From Rhizobium ecuadorense (GTDB lineage: Bacteria; Pseudomonadota; Alphaproteobacteria; Rhizobiales; Rhizobiaceae): a stretch of 64,000 nt of DNA. Within the stretch, counting starts at the first letter, position 1. Every line of letters begins with the position of its first letter. The notes below the pieces were generated by a model, which saw only the letters and a list, made by a program, of their open reading frames with translations, was not told the origin of the DNA and searched no databases. A program made the position numbers and the translations under genes. The DNA is taken from the NCBI RefSeq assembly GCF_001187535.1, contig NZ_LFIO01000947.1, positions 62,001-126,000 on the forward strand. The letters run 5' to 3'. Positions 26,080 through 36,382 of the stretch are shown piece after piece.

Positions 26080-27014
26080 TTGCGCCGCTACCAATCGAAG
26101 TGACCGCCAGCGCTGCTGAGTTTGTACCGCCAAGCGGCGGCGTATTGATCCACGGAACGCTAGAGGAGCGCAGCCTTGTCCCCGATCCATGGCGAGCCGT
26201 CGCAGGGCTCGAATTTGTAGAGATTTTCGAGAGTGACCATCTAAGTTCATTCCGGGTTGGATCGCTAGGCGGGGCCGAAATCACATTGCGGCGTCGGGGC
26301 GCCATCACGGGGTTCCTGGATCAATTCGAAGGTCGCCAGCTGTTGATCGACTATACCGGCCTCAGTCATCACGTATGGATGCCCTTATTGAAGGTGGGAC
26401 TCGAATCCGGTTTCGATATGAAGCTGATCTATTCTGAGCCAGCGGCTTACCAGTTCGTTTCTAACCCTCGTCTCAGTGATTTTTTCGATTTGAGCGAGAA
26501 AATACGGGGCATAAGTCCTATTCCCACTTTTTCGAAGCTGTCAGATCCTCGAAGCAAGGCGCCCGTCCTTATTCCTCTGCTTGGATTTGAAGGTACGCGG
26601 TTCAAGCACGTAATCGAGACCCTTCAGCCCGAGGGACAGGACATATTCCCCATCATTGGCATCCCTGGTTTCCAGCTTGATTTCCCATTTCACAGCTATC
26701 GCGGCAACGCTGATGCACTTAGTTTCAATAGGGCTTGGGAGAATGTGCGTTTCTCTGATGCGGCTTGTCCGTTTACGCTCTACGGCACTCTTTCAGATAT
26801 TAAGCACGCTAGAGCTGCCAACTTTTTGCAGATATCCCCAATCGGAACCAAGCCACACGCTTTGGGCGCGGCTCTTTTCGCGATCTTGAATCCAGAAACT
26901 GAACTGGTTTATGACCATCCCGTGCGCAAGAAACAGCGGAGTGCCGGTGCTGGAAGATGCCATATCTACAACGTCAGTGAGTTCGTCCGTCGGAAAAAAG
27001 CGGCCGGAGCTTGA
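26076..27014 (+). CDS. hypothetical protein, third gene of PRTase-ATPase operon
   Basis: 312-aa cytoplasmic protein that I do not recognise. It has alternating hydrophobic strands and helices suggestive of a Rossmann-like fold (QLLIDYTGLSHHVWMPLL; VLIPLLGFEG) and a Gly/Pro-containing segment ISPIGTKPHALGAALFAI near the C-terminus that looks like a ligand-binding loop followed by a helix. This layout could fit a nucleotide- or signal-binding sensor, but that is speculation. Its ATG overlaps the ATPase stop by 4 bp, and its end overlaps the methyltransferase frame by about 100 bp if that gene starts at 26911. It is a candidate specificity component of the system. Confidence 0.6.
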   Translation: MIAPLPIEVTASAAEFVPPSGGVLIHGTLEERSLVPDPWRAVAGLEFVEIFESDHLSSFRVGSLGGAEITLRRRGAITGFLDQFEGRQLLIDYTGLSHHVWMPLLKVGLESGFDMKLIYSEPAAYQFVSNPRLSDFFDLSEKIRGISPIPTFSKLSDPRSKAPVLIPLLGFEGTRFKHVIETLQPEGQDIFPIIGIPGFQLDFPFHSYRGNADALSFNRAWENVRFSDAACPFTLYGTLSDIKHARAANFLQISPIGTKPHALGAALFAILNPETELVYDHPVRKKQRSAGAGRCHIYNVSEFVRRKKAAGA

Positions 27015-28029
27015 TAAGTTCTACACACCGAGCGTCCTCGCCGATGAGCTGGTGAACTTAGCGACTGTCAACCCTACGTCCGTGGCGGATTTCGCAGCTG
27101 GTACCGGCAACTTGCTCGCCGCCGCACTCAAAAAATGGCCAAATGCGTTGCTATATGCGAACGACGTTGATGCCGATGCGATCAGACAGGCCGGCGAACG
27201 CCTCCCACTGGCTGAGGCGTGGAGCGCCGATTTTCTCTCGTCACGTTTCCACGCACACAATGCTAGCGAAGTACAGGGTTGGTCCATAATCTTACTAAAT
27301 CCTCCTTTCTCTCAGCGGGAGGCACCTGTTCATGTTCCACTGGGGCGCCACTCCGGACTTCGTTGTAGTCGATCGATGGCGTTCGTAATGACCGCTGTTC
27401 AATACTTATCTGCCGACGGACAACTGCTCGCAATCCTCCCGAGTTCAACGTTACTAAACAAGATCGACCAGACCGCGAGAGCGGTGCTGCAGTCGAACTA
27501 CTTGGTCGAAGTTGTGCGGGAACCCGCGTATGGTCTATTTGAAGGTGCCGATGTTTCCACGTATTTTCTACGGATTTCTGCACGTGATCGGCCAGCTTTC
27601 CTTTCTGAAACTCGAAAGGGCGATCTGCAATCTTGGAAGATTACCAGAGGCAATATCTCAATCGCTCGAGCTCACCGCCGGAACGCACGAACTTGTGGCT
27701 GGGTGCATACAACAGGTTTGAATAAAGGAGGAATATCACATCGATATGAGTTTCCCGCCGAAGCTTACGGAAAGATCGCACCAGCGGGATCGATACTGCT
27801 TCCTAGAGTGGGACGCTTTGGTGTCGACAAAATCGTACTGGTGGACCGCGATCACGGGGAGCATATATCGGATTGTATATTCGCAATTGGACATTCCACA
27901 CGGGATCCTGAATTCATAGTCGATCTTCTCAAGTCTAATTTCTCACAATTACAGACCTTTTACGGGGGCACCGGTGCGCCTTACATAACGCGAGATAGGC
28001 TATACGCCTTCCTCGCCGAAATGCCGTAA
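26911..28029 (+). CDS. N6-adenine DNA methyltransferase-like protein
   Basis: Up to 372 aa. Conserved methyltransferase motifs: SAM-binding motif I VADFAAGTGNLLAAAL (about residues 58-73) and catalytic motif IV LLNPPFSQ (about 129-136), the NPPF form of adenine-N6 enzymes. The opening KFYTPSVLADELV is typical of type I/IIG-related methyltransferases. The C-terminal part may recognise DNA. No restriction endonuclease or specificity subunit follows. The start is uncertain: ATG 26911 lies 104 bp inside the upstream gene, and GTG 26947, with GGAG 5 nt before it, is an attractive alternative. It closes the four-gene operon and could mark self DNA or modify a target. Confidence 0.75.
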   Translation: MTIPCARNSGVPVLEDAISTTSVSSSVGKKRPELDKFYTPSVLADELVNLATVNPTSVADFAAGTGNLLAAALKKWPNALLYANDVDADAIRQAGERLPLAEAWSADFLSSRFHAHNASEVQGWSIILLNPPFSQREAPVHVPLGRHSGLRCSRSMAFVMTAVQYLSADGQLLAILPSSTLLNKIDQTARAVLQSNYLVEVVREPAYGLFEGADVSTYFLRISARDRPAFLSETRKGDLQSWKITRGNISIARAHRRNARTCGWVHTTGLNKGGISHRYEFPAEAYGKIAPAGSILLPRVGRFGVDKIVLVDRDHGEHISDCIFAIGHSTRDPEFIVDLLKSNFSQLQTFYGGTGAPYITRDRLYAFLAEMP

Positions 28030-28436
28030 GCATATTCCTGCGCGGTGTCCGACTGGGTTTAGCCGACATTAATGATATCTGCCGTTATTTCCGCCACTCA
28101 TGATGTTTTGCGGCAGCGGCTTCTAACAACCGATAAGTAAAGCTTATCGAAACCCAGATAATCCATGAAGTAAACTTCTGCAGATTTCAATGATTGGAAC
28201 AATAAACGGAAGATGGAAGGGTTTCTCGATTATACATAAAAGGAGATAACATACTGTTTGTTTACTCCCGTAGGAATTCTCAACCTTCGTGGCCGTGAGC
28301 GGGCACATACTGGCGGACAAGCCTTCACGGTGGGCATGGTTCTGCACCCTCAAAGAGTAGAAGCTCGCTTTCTCCGCCAGACGAGGGCCCCACAAAGTTT
28401 GAGTTGACCACCTCCGACGAAAAGGGAGGAAAATCG
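28030..28436. other. gene-free right flank of accessory island
   Basis: About 400 bp without a supportable gene. An inverted repeat CGATAAG / CTTATCG around TAAAG (28131-28149) may end transcription of the island operon, though no long T-run follows. Base composition rises to chromosomal GC by about 28260, so the island's right edge probably lies between 28030 and 28260. No copy of the left tRNA-like fragment is visible here. Confidence 0.45.
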
Positions 28437-28734
28437 ATGGATGACCCAGATCGCTGGCGCCAGATGGCAAGCGCACCGAAGGACGGCAGCCGGATTCTGG
28501 TGACGATCCGCGCGTCCGAGCAGGGGCCGGCGGAAGTTGACCTTGCCTATTGGTCGCATGGCGATCAATTCGCAGGAGAAGGCTGGCGCCTCGGATTCCT
28601 CGCCTAGGCACATTATCGAATATGCCGAGCCGGAGCTGAAGTGTTGGATGCCGATGCCGTCCGCCAATCGCACCTCGATGCCTTCGCCCTGGGAAGGCGA
28701 CGACGACGAGCAACTCGATGGATCGGGGATTTAG
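28437..28734 (+). pseudogene. small rhizobial protein gene broken by a frameshift
   Basis: A Shine-Dalgarno (GGGAGG) and ATG at 28437 open a frame beginning MDDPDRWRQMASAPKDGSR, which stops at 28607. Another frame continues directly with sequence that reads as the same protein: ASDSSPRHIIEYAEPELKCW to a stop at 28734, ending DDDEQLDGSGI. Joining the frames near 28588 gives one coherent protein of about 98 aa. This indicates a one-base frameshift, real or a sequencing error. The product would be a small soluble protein of unknown function. Confidence 0.6.
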
Positions 28735-28771
28735 CGTTTCCGGCAATTGATGCCGACAGGCATCCCCATGC

Positions 28772-28809
28772 AAAAGCCCCGCGGTCGTTGCCACACCGCG
28801 GGGCTCTTT
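28772..28809 (-). terminator. rho-independent terminator of the alpha-galactoside operon (bidirectional)
   Basis: A perfect 10-bp stem AGCCCCGCGG / CCGCGGGGCT (28775-28784 with 28796-28805) around an 11-nt loop. On the minus strand it is followed by TTTTG and lies just after the stop of the last operon gene (28834). On the plus strand CTTT follows, so it may also end the small gene at 28734. Confidence 0.75.
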
Positions 28810-28833
28810 AACGCCTAACCCGGGAGAAAAAGG

Positions 28834-30204
28834 TCAGGCGGCTTGAACTTTTCGGCTGGCGCGGGCCCATTCCGGCAGCCAGTTGCCGTGGGTGGCGAGC
28901 AGGTCGTCGACCAGCGACCAGATCTGGTCGAGGTCGAGTTCGGCGGCCGTGTGCGGGTCCATCATCGCGGCGTGGTAGATGTGTTCGCGATTTTCGGTCA
29001 TCAGCGCCTGCACCGTCAGTTCCTGCACATTGATATTGGTGCGGATCAGCGCCGTCAGCTGTGGCGGCAGGTCGCCGATGAAGGTCGGCTGGATGCCGGA
29101 GGCGTCGACCAGGCAGGGCACTTCGGCAGCGCAATTCTCCGGCAGCGAGGTGATGCAGCCATTGTTGCGGACATTGCCGTAAATGACAGAGGGTTCGCCG
29201 GTCCAGACCGAGTTGATGATCGAGGAGGCATATTCCTTCGAGGGCGTCACCTCGATCTTGTCGGCGCTGCGATAGGCCTCCGCCTGGCCCTTCCAGCGCT
29301 CGATCTGCTCGATGCAGCGTTTCGGATATTCATCGAGCGGAATGCCGAATTTCTCGATCAGGTCGTCGCGGCCCTCCTTGATGAAATAGGGCGTGTATTC
29401 GGCGAAATGCTCCGAGCTTTCGGTGACGAAATAGCCGAGCCGCGTCAGCATCTCGTAGCGCACCTTGTTCGGGCAGCGCGGGTTCCAGCCGGGCTTCGGC
29501 GCCCTGCCCTCACGATAGGCGCGCAAGAGATCGGGATAGAGATTGCGGTAGGAACCGTCGGCCTGGCGATGCTCGAATTTGAGATAGAAGGCCATGTGGT
29601 TGATGCCGGCGGCGCGGTAGCGGATTTCCTCGTAGGGAATGTCGAGGTCATGGGCCAGCTCCATCGCCGTGCCCTGCACCGAATGGCAGAGGCCGACCTG
29701 GCGAATCGTCGGGTATTTCTCGGCGATCGCCCAGGTGTTGATCGCCATCGGGTTGACATATTGCAGCATGATCGCCTCGGGGCAGACGGCGAGCATGTCC
29801 TCGCAGATCTTCCAGAGATGCGGCACGGTGCGCAAGCCGCGCATGATGCCGCCGACGCCGAGCGTATCGGCAATCGTCTGGCGCAGGCCGTATTTCTTCG
29901 GCACCTCGAAATCGGTGACGGTGCAGGGCTCATAGCCGCCGATCTGGAAGGCAACGACGACGAAATCGGCGCCGGCAAGCGCCTTGCGCTGGTCGGAATA
30001 GGTCTCGGCCTTGGCCTTGACGCCAAGCGTCGAGATCAGCTTGTTGACGACGACGGCGCTTTCCTCGAGCCGCTGCGGATTGAGATCCATCAGCGCGATC
30101 GTCGCGCCCGACAGCGCCGGGCGCTGCAACACGTCGCCGACGATGTTCTTCATGAAAACGGTGGAGCCAGCTCCGATGAATGTGATCTTGGGATTTGCTG
30201 CCAT
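28834..30204 (-). CDS. melA: GH4 alpha-galactosidase (MelA/AgaL2-like)
   Basis: About 456-aa NAD- and manganese-dependent glycoside hydrolase of family 4, which cleaves alpha-galactosides such as melibiose or raffinose in the cytoplasm. Visible marks: NAD loop TFIGAGSTVF at the N-terminus, NPMAINTW, metal-ligand cysteine in GLCHSVQGTAM, and the metal-ligand histidine in AAGINHMAFYLKF. The start at ATG 30204 has GGAGG 5 nt upstream. It is the last gene of the agp operon, 22 bp after the ATPase gene, and is followed by a strong terminator. Rhizobial agp loci carry two GH4 genes; this corresponds to the distal one (agaL2 in S. meliloti nomenclature, by analogy). Confidence 0.88.
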   Translation of the reverse strand: MAANPKITFIGAGSTVFMKNIVGDVLQRPALSGATIALMDLNPQRLEESAVVVNKLISTLGVKAKAETYSDQRKALAGADFVVVAFQIGGYEPCTVTDFEVPKKYGLRQTIADTLGVGGIMRGLRTVPHLWKICEDMLAVCPEAIMLQYVNPMAINTWAIAEKYPTIRQVGLCHSVQGTAMELAHDLDIPYEEIRYRAAGINHMAFYLKFEHRQADGSYRNLYPDLLRAYREGRAPKPGWNPRCPNKVRYEMLTRLGYFVTESSEHFAEYTPYFIKEGRDDLIEKFGIPLDEYPKRCIEQIERWKGQAEAYRSADKIEVTPSKEYASSIINSVWTGEPSVIYGNVRNNGCITSLPENCAAEVPCLVDASGIQPTFIGDLPPQLTALIRTNINVQELTVQALMTENREHIYHAAMMDPHTAAELDLDQIWSLVDDLLATHGNWLPEWARASRKVQAA

Positions 30205-30226
30205 TATAACCTCCGGCATTCGATAG

Positions 30227-31894
<1,668 letters not shown>

Positions 31895-31904
31895 ATCAAT
31901 CACC

Positions 31905-33044
31905 TCAATAGGGGTCGACCGCGTCGCGCAGTCCATCGCCCAGCGCATTGAAGGCGAAGACGGTGACGAGCACGAAGCCGACGGGAGAGAGAATCCAGGG
32001 ATAGGAGCCGATGACCGAATAGGTCGCGGTATCCTGCAGCATCAGCCCCCAGGAGATCAGCGGCGGCTTGACGGCGAAGCCGAGGAAACCGAGGAAAGAT
32101 TCGAGCAGCACGACGCTTGGGATGGCGAGCGTCACCGCGACGATGACATGGCTCATCACATTCGGGAAGATGTGCTGGATGATGATGCGCCGGTCGGTGG
32201 CGCCCACCGCCATCGCCGCCCTCACATAATCGATGCGGGCGAGCGCCAAGGTCTTGCCGCGCACCTCGCGCGACATCTGCGCCCAGCCGAGCGCCGACAT
32301 GACGATGATGACGAAGGCGAGGAAGACATTGGTCGGCGCCGTCACCGGGATCAGCGAGGTCAGCGCCAGATAGAGCGGCAGCTGCGGAAAGGCGAGCACC
32401 AGCTCGACGAAGCGCTGCAGCCAGACATCGAAACTGCCGCCGAAATAACCGGAGACCATGCCAACGGTGGTGCCGATCAGCGTGACGATGAAGACGACGG
32501 TCAGCGCGATCATCAGCGAGATGCGCGAGCCGATGATGGCGCGCGACAGCACGTCGCGGCCGAACTTGTCGGTGCCGAGGAAATGCACCGGCTGGCCGTC
32601 GGTCGAGCCGAAGAAGTGGCGCTCAGCCGGGATCAGGCCGAAAAGCCGGTATTCGGCGCCCTTGACGAAGAAGCCGAGCAGCCGCGGATTGTCGTAATCC
32701 ATGCCGACGATCGGCTGGAAGGTGACCGGATCGAGCTCCTCGGAATCCGACAGCGCATAGACGCGCGGCTGGAAGACGAAATTGCCGTCCTTGTCGTGGA
32801 AGCTCATCACCTGCGGCGGCGCGAAGCCGATATCGGTTGCCTTCGGATCCATCGGCGCGACGAAATCGGCAAAGATCGCCATGAACAGCAGCAGCCCGAC
32901 GAGGATGAGCCCGGCCATGCCGGTCCAGGAGCGCCTGAGCCGGCGCCAGACCAGGGCGATATAGCTCTCATGCCCGCGCGATGGCTTGCTGACCGAAGGT
33001 TCGGTCGTCGTCGGCGGTGGCGGCGAGGAGTCGAAAGCCAGCAT
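31905..33044 (-). CDS. agpC: alpha-galactoside ABC transporter permease, OppC-like
   Basis: About 379-aa inner-membrane permease. An N-terminal Pro/Thr-rich cytoplasmic tail leads to TM1 (MAGLILVGLLLFMAIFADF); a roughly 120-residue periplasmic loop follows, longer than in standard OppC, then the marker HFLGTDKFGRDVLSRAIIGS and further TM segments with the EAA-type ATPase-contact loop (RVDYVRAAMAVGATDRRI region, here beginning RIDYVRAAMAVG). ATG 33044 has AAGGAG at good spacing and lies one base after the AgpB stop (TGAGATG); the ATG at 33071 is a less likely alternative. Confidence 0.87.
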   Translation of the reverse strand: MLAFDSSPPPPTTTEPSVSKPSRGHESYIALVWRRLRRSWTGMAGLILVGLLLFMAIFADFVAPMDPKATDIGFAPPQVMSFHDKDGNFVFQPRVYALSDSEELDPVTFQPIVGMDYDNPRLLGFFVKGAEYRLFGLIPAERHFFGSTDGQPVHFLGTDKFGRDVLSRAIIGSRISLMIALTVVFIVTLIGTTVGMVSGYFGGSFDVWLQRFVELVLAFPQLPLYLALTSLIPVTAPTNVFLAFVIIVMSALGWAQMSREVRGKTLALARIDYVRAAMAVGATDRRIIIQHIFPNVMSHVIVAVTLAIPSVVLLESFLGFLGFAVKPPLISWGLMLQDTATYSVIGSYPWILSPVGFVLVTVFAFNALGDGLRDAVDPY

Positions 33045-33045
33045 C

Positions 33046-34053
33046 TCAGGCTCCTTCAAATTGGCGGACACGCGGGTCGAGCAGCGCCAGCAGCATGTCG
33101 GCGATGATGTTGCCGACGATCAGCGTCGCCGACAGCACCATCATGAAGGTGGCGGTGACATAGACGTCGCCGATCGCCATCGAGCCGACGATCGCCGGAC
33201 CGACGGTCGGCAGCGCGAAGATGATCGCGGTCTCGATCTCGCCGGTCAGCATGTAAGGCAGCACGACGCCCTGGTACATCACCAGCGGGTGCAGCGCGTT
33301 CGGCACCGCATGGCGCATCACCACGGCGCCGCCGGAAAGCCCCTTGGCCTTGGCCGTCTCGACATATTGGGCATTCAGCGTATCGAGCAGATTACCGCGC
33401 ATCACCCGCATATTGTAGGCGAGCCCGCCGAAGGTGGCGATCGCCACGACCGGCCAGACATGGTGGACGAGGTCGACGAATTTCGCCCACGACCAGGGCG
33501 CCCCGCCATATTGCGGCGAGAAGAAGCTGCCGATTTCCGACACATTGAATTGGAAGACCAGGAGATAGACGATGATCAGCGCCATCAGGAAGCGCGGCAC
33601 CGTCATGCCGAGGAAAGAAACCGCCGAAAGCGTGCTGTCGATCCAGCTGTATTGCCGGGTCGCCGCCCAGATGCCGAAGCCGATGCCGAGCACCGAAGCG
33701 AAGATGTGGCAGACGAGCGCCAGAAGCAGCGTGCGCGGCAGCCGCTCGGCCACGACGTCGGCGACCGGCTTGTTGTAGAACATGCTGTAACCGAAATCGC
33801 CGCGGGTGACGATGCCGCCGATCCAGTTGACGTATTGAACGACCATCGGCTTATCCAGGCCGTGTTCGACCCGGTAGGCCTGCGCCTGGGCGTCGGCCTG
33901 GGCGTAGGAGGCGCCGCCCTGATTGATCAGCTGCGATCTTATATAATCGGCGTAGTCACCGGGCGGGGCCTGGATGATCGCGAAGGTCACCACGCTCAGG
34001 ATGAACAGGACGGGGATCGCGGAGGCTATGCGCACGAGCAGGAATCGTAACAT
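33046..34053 (-). CDS. agpB: alpha-galactoside ABC transporter permease, OppB-like
   Basis: About 335-aa inner-membrane permease of the OppB/DppB type. The N-terminus MLRFLLVRIASAIPVLFILS is the classic OppB start and first membrane segment, followed by the periplasmic loop and five more segments. The ATPase-contact loop includes RGNLLDTLNAQYVETAKAKG. ATG 34053 has AGGAG upstream and gives the family-standard N-terminus; ATG 34116 would add 21 polar residues and start inside the intercistronic hairpin, so it is rejected. It works with AgpC, AgpD and the binding protein AgpA. Confidence 0.88.
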   Translation of the reverse strand: MLRFLLVRIASAIPVLFILSVVTFAIIQAPPGDYADYIRSQLINQGGASYAQADAQAQAYRVEHGLDKPMVVQYVNWIGGIVTRGDFGYSMFYNKPVADVVAERLPRTLLLALVCHIFASVLGIGFGIWAATRQYSWIDSTLSAVSFLGMTVPRFLMALIIVYLLVFQFNVSEIGSFFSPQYGGAPWSWAKFVDLVHHVWPVVAIATFGGLAYNMRVMRGNLLDTLNAQYVETAKAKGLSGGAVVMRHAVPNALHPLVMYQGVVLPYMLTGEIETAIIFALPTVGPAIVGSMAIGDVYVTATFMMVLSATLIVGNIIADMLLALLDPRVRQFEGA

Positions 34054-34117
34054 CGGACGGTCCGCTTCTCCTTGCCGCCAGTCGCTCCTTGTCAGCGCGG
34101 CCGGCTTGTTGGTCATA

Positions 34118-34144
34118 TCAGGCCGCGCGCCACGCGCGGCCTGA
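34118..34144. promoter_or_regulatory. strong intercistronic hairpin between agpA and agpB
   Basis: A perfect 12-bp GC-rich stem (TCAGGCCGCGCG / CGCGCGGCCTGA) with a 3-nt loop CCA, lying between the binding-protein gene and the permease genes. No U-run follows on the minus strand. Such hairpins typically protect the 3' end of the binding-protein message or attenuate transcription, raising the binding protein over the membrane parts. Confidence 0.65.
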
Positions 34145-34167
34145 ATCTCGCTTCAGCTGGGAGGGAG

Positions 34168-36255
34168 TTAGTTGTTCACGGGGCCCTTGTCGCCAGGCTT
34201 GCCGGGCAGCTGTTCGGGGAACAGCTCGTATTTGCCCTGCTTGTCGGCGGCCACCCACAGGCGTTCGCGGATCACCGAATCTTCAGCCCAGTTGAACATG
34301 AAGATCGGGGTGCCCTGCGGCACGTTCGAGAAGCGCTTGTTGATGATCAGCGCGCCTGGATATTCGGTCAGGCCCACGGTGTTGACGTGCTCGGTCGAGA
34401 TCTTCTGATACTGCTTCATCAGATTGACGCGGTCGTCATTGCTCTGGCTCGTCGTGAACTTGTTGACGATGTCGACGAGCTCGTTTTCGAAGGGCATCAG
34501 ATCGAGTTTGTCGTCCTTGCCGGCGCGGTGTTGCCAGCTGGTGCGCGGGCCGACAGGGGCAAGCTGCTCGGTGTTTTGCACCACCGACGACAGTTCCGTC
34601 GTGTTGCGCTGGATCAGCCAGTCGAAGCGGCCGGCATAATGCGCGTCGTCACGCTTGGCGCCGTCGAGCGCATTGATGACGATCTTCAGCCCGAGCTTCT
34701 CCATCTGCCCGACGACACCTTCGGCAAGGCTCTTGTCGGTCGTGTACTGATTGTTGATCAGCATGACGATTTCGACATTCTTGCCGCCGGCCGTGCCGGC
34801 CGGGAAGTTCACGATGCCGTCGCCATCGGTATCCTTCAGGCCTGCCTTGGCGAGTTCCGCCTTGGCGCCCTTGAGATCGAAGGGATAGTAGACGGTGGAG
34901 TTGCGGTCGTAGAAGCTGGTGCCGGAAGAGAGCCCGCCCGCATAGATCGCGGTGAACGGTCCCTTGACCAGCGAGTCGCCGATCGCCTTGCGGTCGAGCG
35001 CCATGGTGACGGCCTTGCGGAAGTCCTCATTGCGGTTCAGCTCGCGGATCGCCTGGCCGCGCTCATCCGGGCTGCCCCAGCCGTTGGCGGAAAAGTTCAT
35101 GCGCAGGTTATAGCCGATGAGGCGCGGGCCGAAAGCCAGGCGGGCGGGCGCGGTCTTCTCGGCGGCGCGCTTCAGCGACGCCACGAAGTTTTCCGGCTGT
35201 TCGAGGTTGGAAATATCGGCGGAGCCCGCCACCGCCTGCACGTCGCGGTCGGCCCAGGTCGAGAGCTTGTAGTGCAGCTCATTGAGATAAGGCAGCTGAT
35301 TGCCCTTCTCGTCGACCTTCCAGTAATAGGGGTTGCGGCGCATGACGATGATGTCGTCGGAACGGTATTCCACCGGCACCCAGGCGCCCATCACCGGCAT
35401 GTTCATGAACTCCGGCGGGAAGGCGTTCTTGAACTGGTCGTAGGTGTTCTTCGAATATTTCGGATGCTGGGGTTTGAGGATATGCGACGGACCCGGGCAG
35501 AAGTTCGGGTAGGACATCGTGTAGAGATATTGCTTCGGGAAGGCCTCCTTGAAGGTCCATTCGACGGTGTAGTCGTCGATCTTCTTCAGTGTCGTGCCGA
35601 CGCCGAAAGCCTCCGGCGAGGCGCCGCCGCCAAGCGGCGAGACGTTCGGATCGACGACTTCGTCGTCCCAGTAGAACATGATGTCGTCGGCATTGAACGG
35701 CGCGCCGTCGGACCATTTGGCGCCTTCGACCAGGTGCATGGTCAGCTTATGGCCGTCAGCGGACCAATCCCAGCTCTTGGCCAGGTTCGGCAGCGGCTCG
35801 GTGTCCTGGGCCTTTACCTGGAACAGCGGCGCGGTGCGCGTCAGGCATTCGGACAGGCCGATGTCGATGCCGCCCCAGCCCTGCGTCTGGCCGGCGCCGT
35901 AGTTCCAGCCTTCCGGCCGGCCGCCGATGACGTGGCGCATCGTATCGCCGTAGACGCCGACGCCGTCGGGCATGTTGCCCGTCTTGAAGACCAGCGGCTC
36001 CTTCGGCAGGCGGTCTTTCACCGCCGGCAGCTTGCCGGTGGCGACGAAATTCTTCGTGACCCAATCGGGCTCGTGATATTCGGGCAGCGCCTTGAACTCC
36101 AGGATGGAGTCGCGCGCCACATAATTGATCTTGCCTTCGGCCGGGAAATCCGCCGGCGCCGGCGGCACGGTGGCCTCGGAGGCGTATGCATTCAGCGCCA
36201 GGACCGAGACGCCGAGCGCCAGTCCGGCCAGAATGCTTGCGTTGCGGAAATTCAT
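34168..36255 (-). CDS. agpA: alpha-galactoside-binding protein, periplasmic (AgpA-like)
   Basis: About 695-aa extracytoplasmic solute-binding protein of family 5. It has a signal peptide (MNFRNASILAGLALGVSVLA, cleaved after AYA), then a large two-lobed binding domain with family 5 features such as LTRTAPLFQVKAQDTEPLPN and EGAKWSDGAPFNADDIMFYW. At about 695 aa it is longer than peptide-binding OppA (about 540 aa), as in the rhizobial alpha-galactoside-binding AgpA. The start at ATG 36255 follows AAGGGAGAAAC. It captures melibiose/raffinose-type sugars and hands them to AgpB-AgpC. It is the second gene of the operon after the GH4 gene at 36383. Confidence 0.85.
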   Translation of the reverse strand: MNFRNASILAGLALGVSVLALNAYASEATVPPAPADFPAEGKINYVARDSILEFKALPEYHEPDWVTKNFVATGKLPAVKDRLPKEPLVFKTGNMPDGVGVYGDTMRHVIGGRPEGWNYGAGQTQGWGGIDIGLSECLTRTAPLFQVKAQDTEPLPNLAKSWDWSADGHKLTMHLVEGAKWSDGAPFNADDIMFYWDDEVVDPNVSPLGGGASPEAFGVGTTLKKIDDYTVEWTFKEAFPKQYLYTMSYPNFCPGPSHILKPQHPKYSKNTYDQFKNAFPPEFMNMPVMGAWVPVEYRSDDIIVMRRNPYYWKVDEKGNQLPYLNELHYKLSTWADRDVQAVAGSADISNLEQPENFVASLKRAAEKTAPARLAFGPRLIGYNLRMNFSANGWGSPDERGQAIRELNRNEDFRKAVTMALDRKAIGDSLVKGPFTAIYAGGLSSGTSFYDRNSTVYYPFDLKGAKAELAKAGLKDTDGDGIVNFPAGTAGGKNVEIVMLINNQYTTDKSLAEGVVGQMEKLGLKIVINALDGAKRDDAHYAGRFDWLIQRNTTELSSVVQNTEQLAPVGPRTSWQHRAGKDDKLDLMPFENELVDIVNKFTTSQSNDDRVNLMKQYQKISTEHVNTVGLTEYPGALIINKRFSNVPQGTPIFMFNWAEDSVIRERLWVAADKQGKYELFPEQLPGKPGDKGPVNN

Positions 36256-36382
36256 GATCGTTTCTCCCTTTTGTTCCGGAGCGCGGGTCACGCGGCTCTC
36301 TTCTCCTCGAACGATATGAAGGCCGGCCCGGTGTCATGGACCTCCCTCCCGGAAACCCATGACGACCAGCCTTCACGAAATG

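Noticed and set aside
19400..28030. Integrase, transposase or IS ends to explain island mobility
   Set aside because: None of the island genes encodes a recombinase and I found no terminal inverted repeats or duplicated ends by eye.
28144..28794. 216-codon minus-strand open frame
   Set aside because: Runs antisense through the frameshifted gene and the terminator hairpin; no ribosome site and low-complexity translation.
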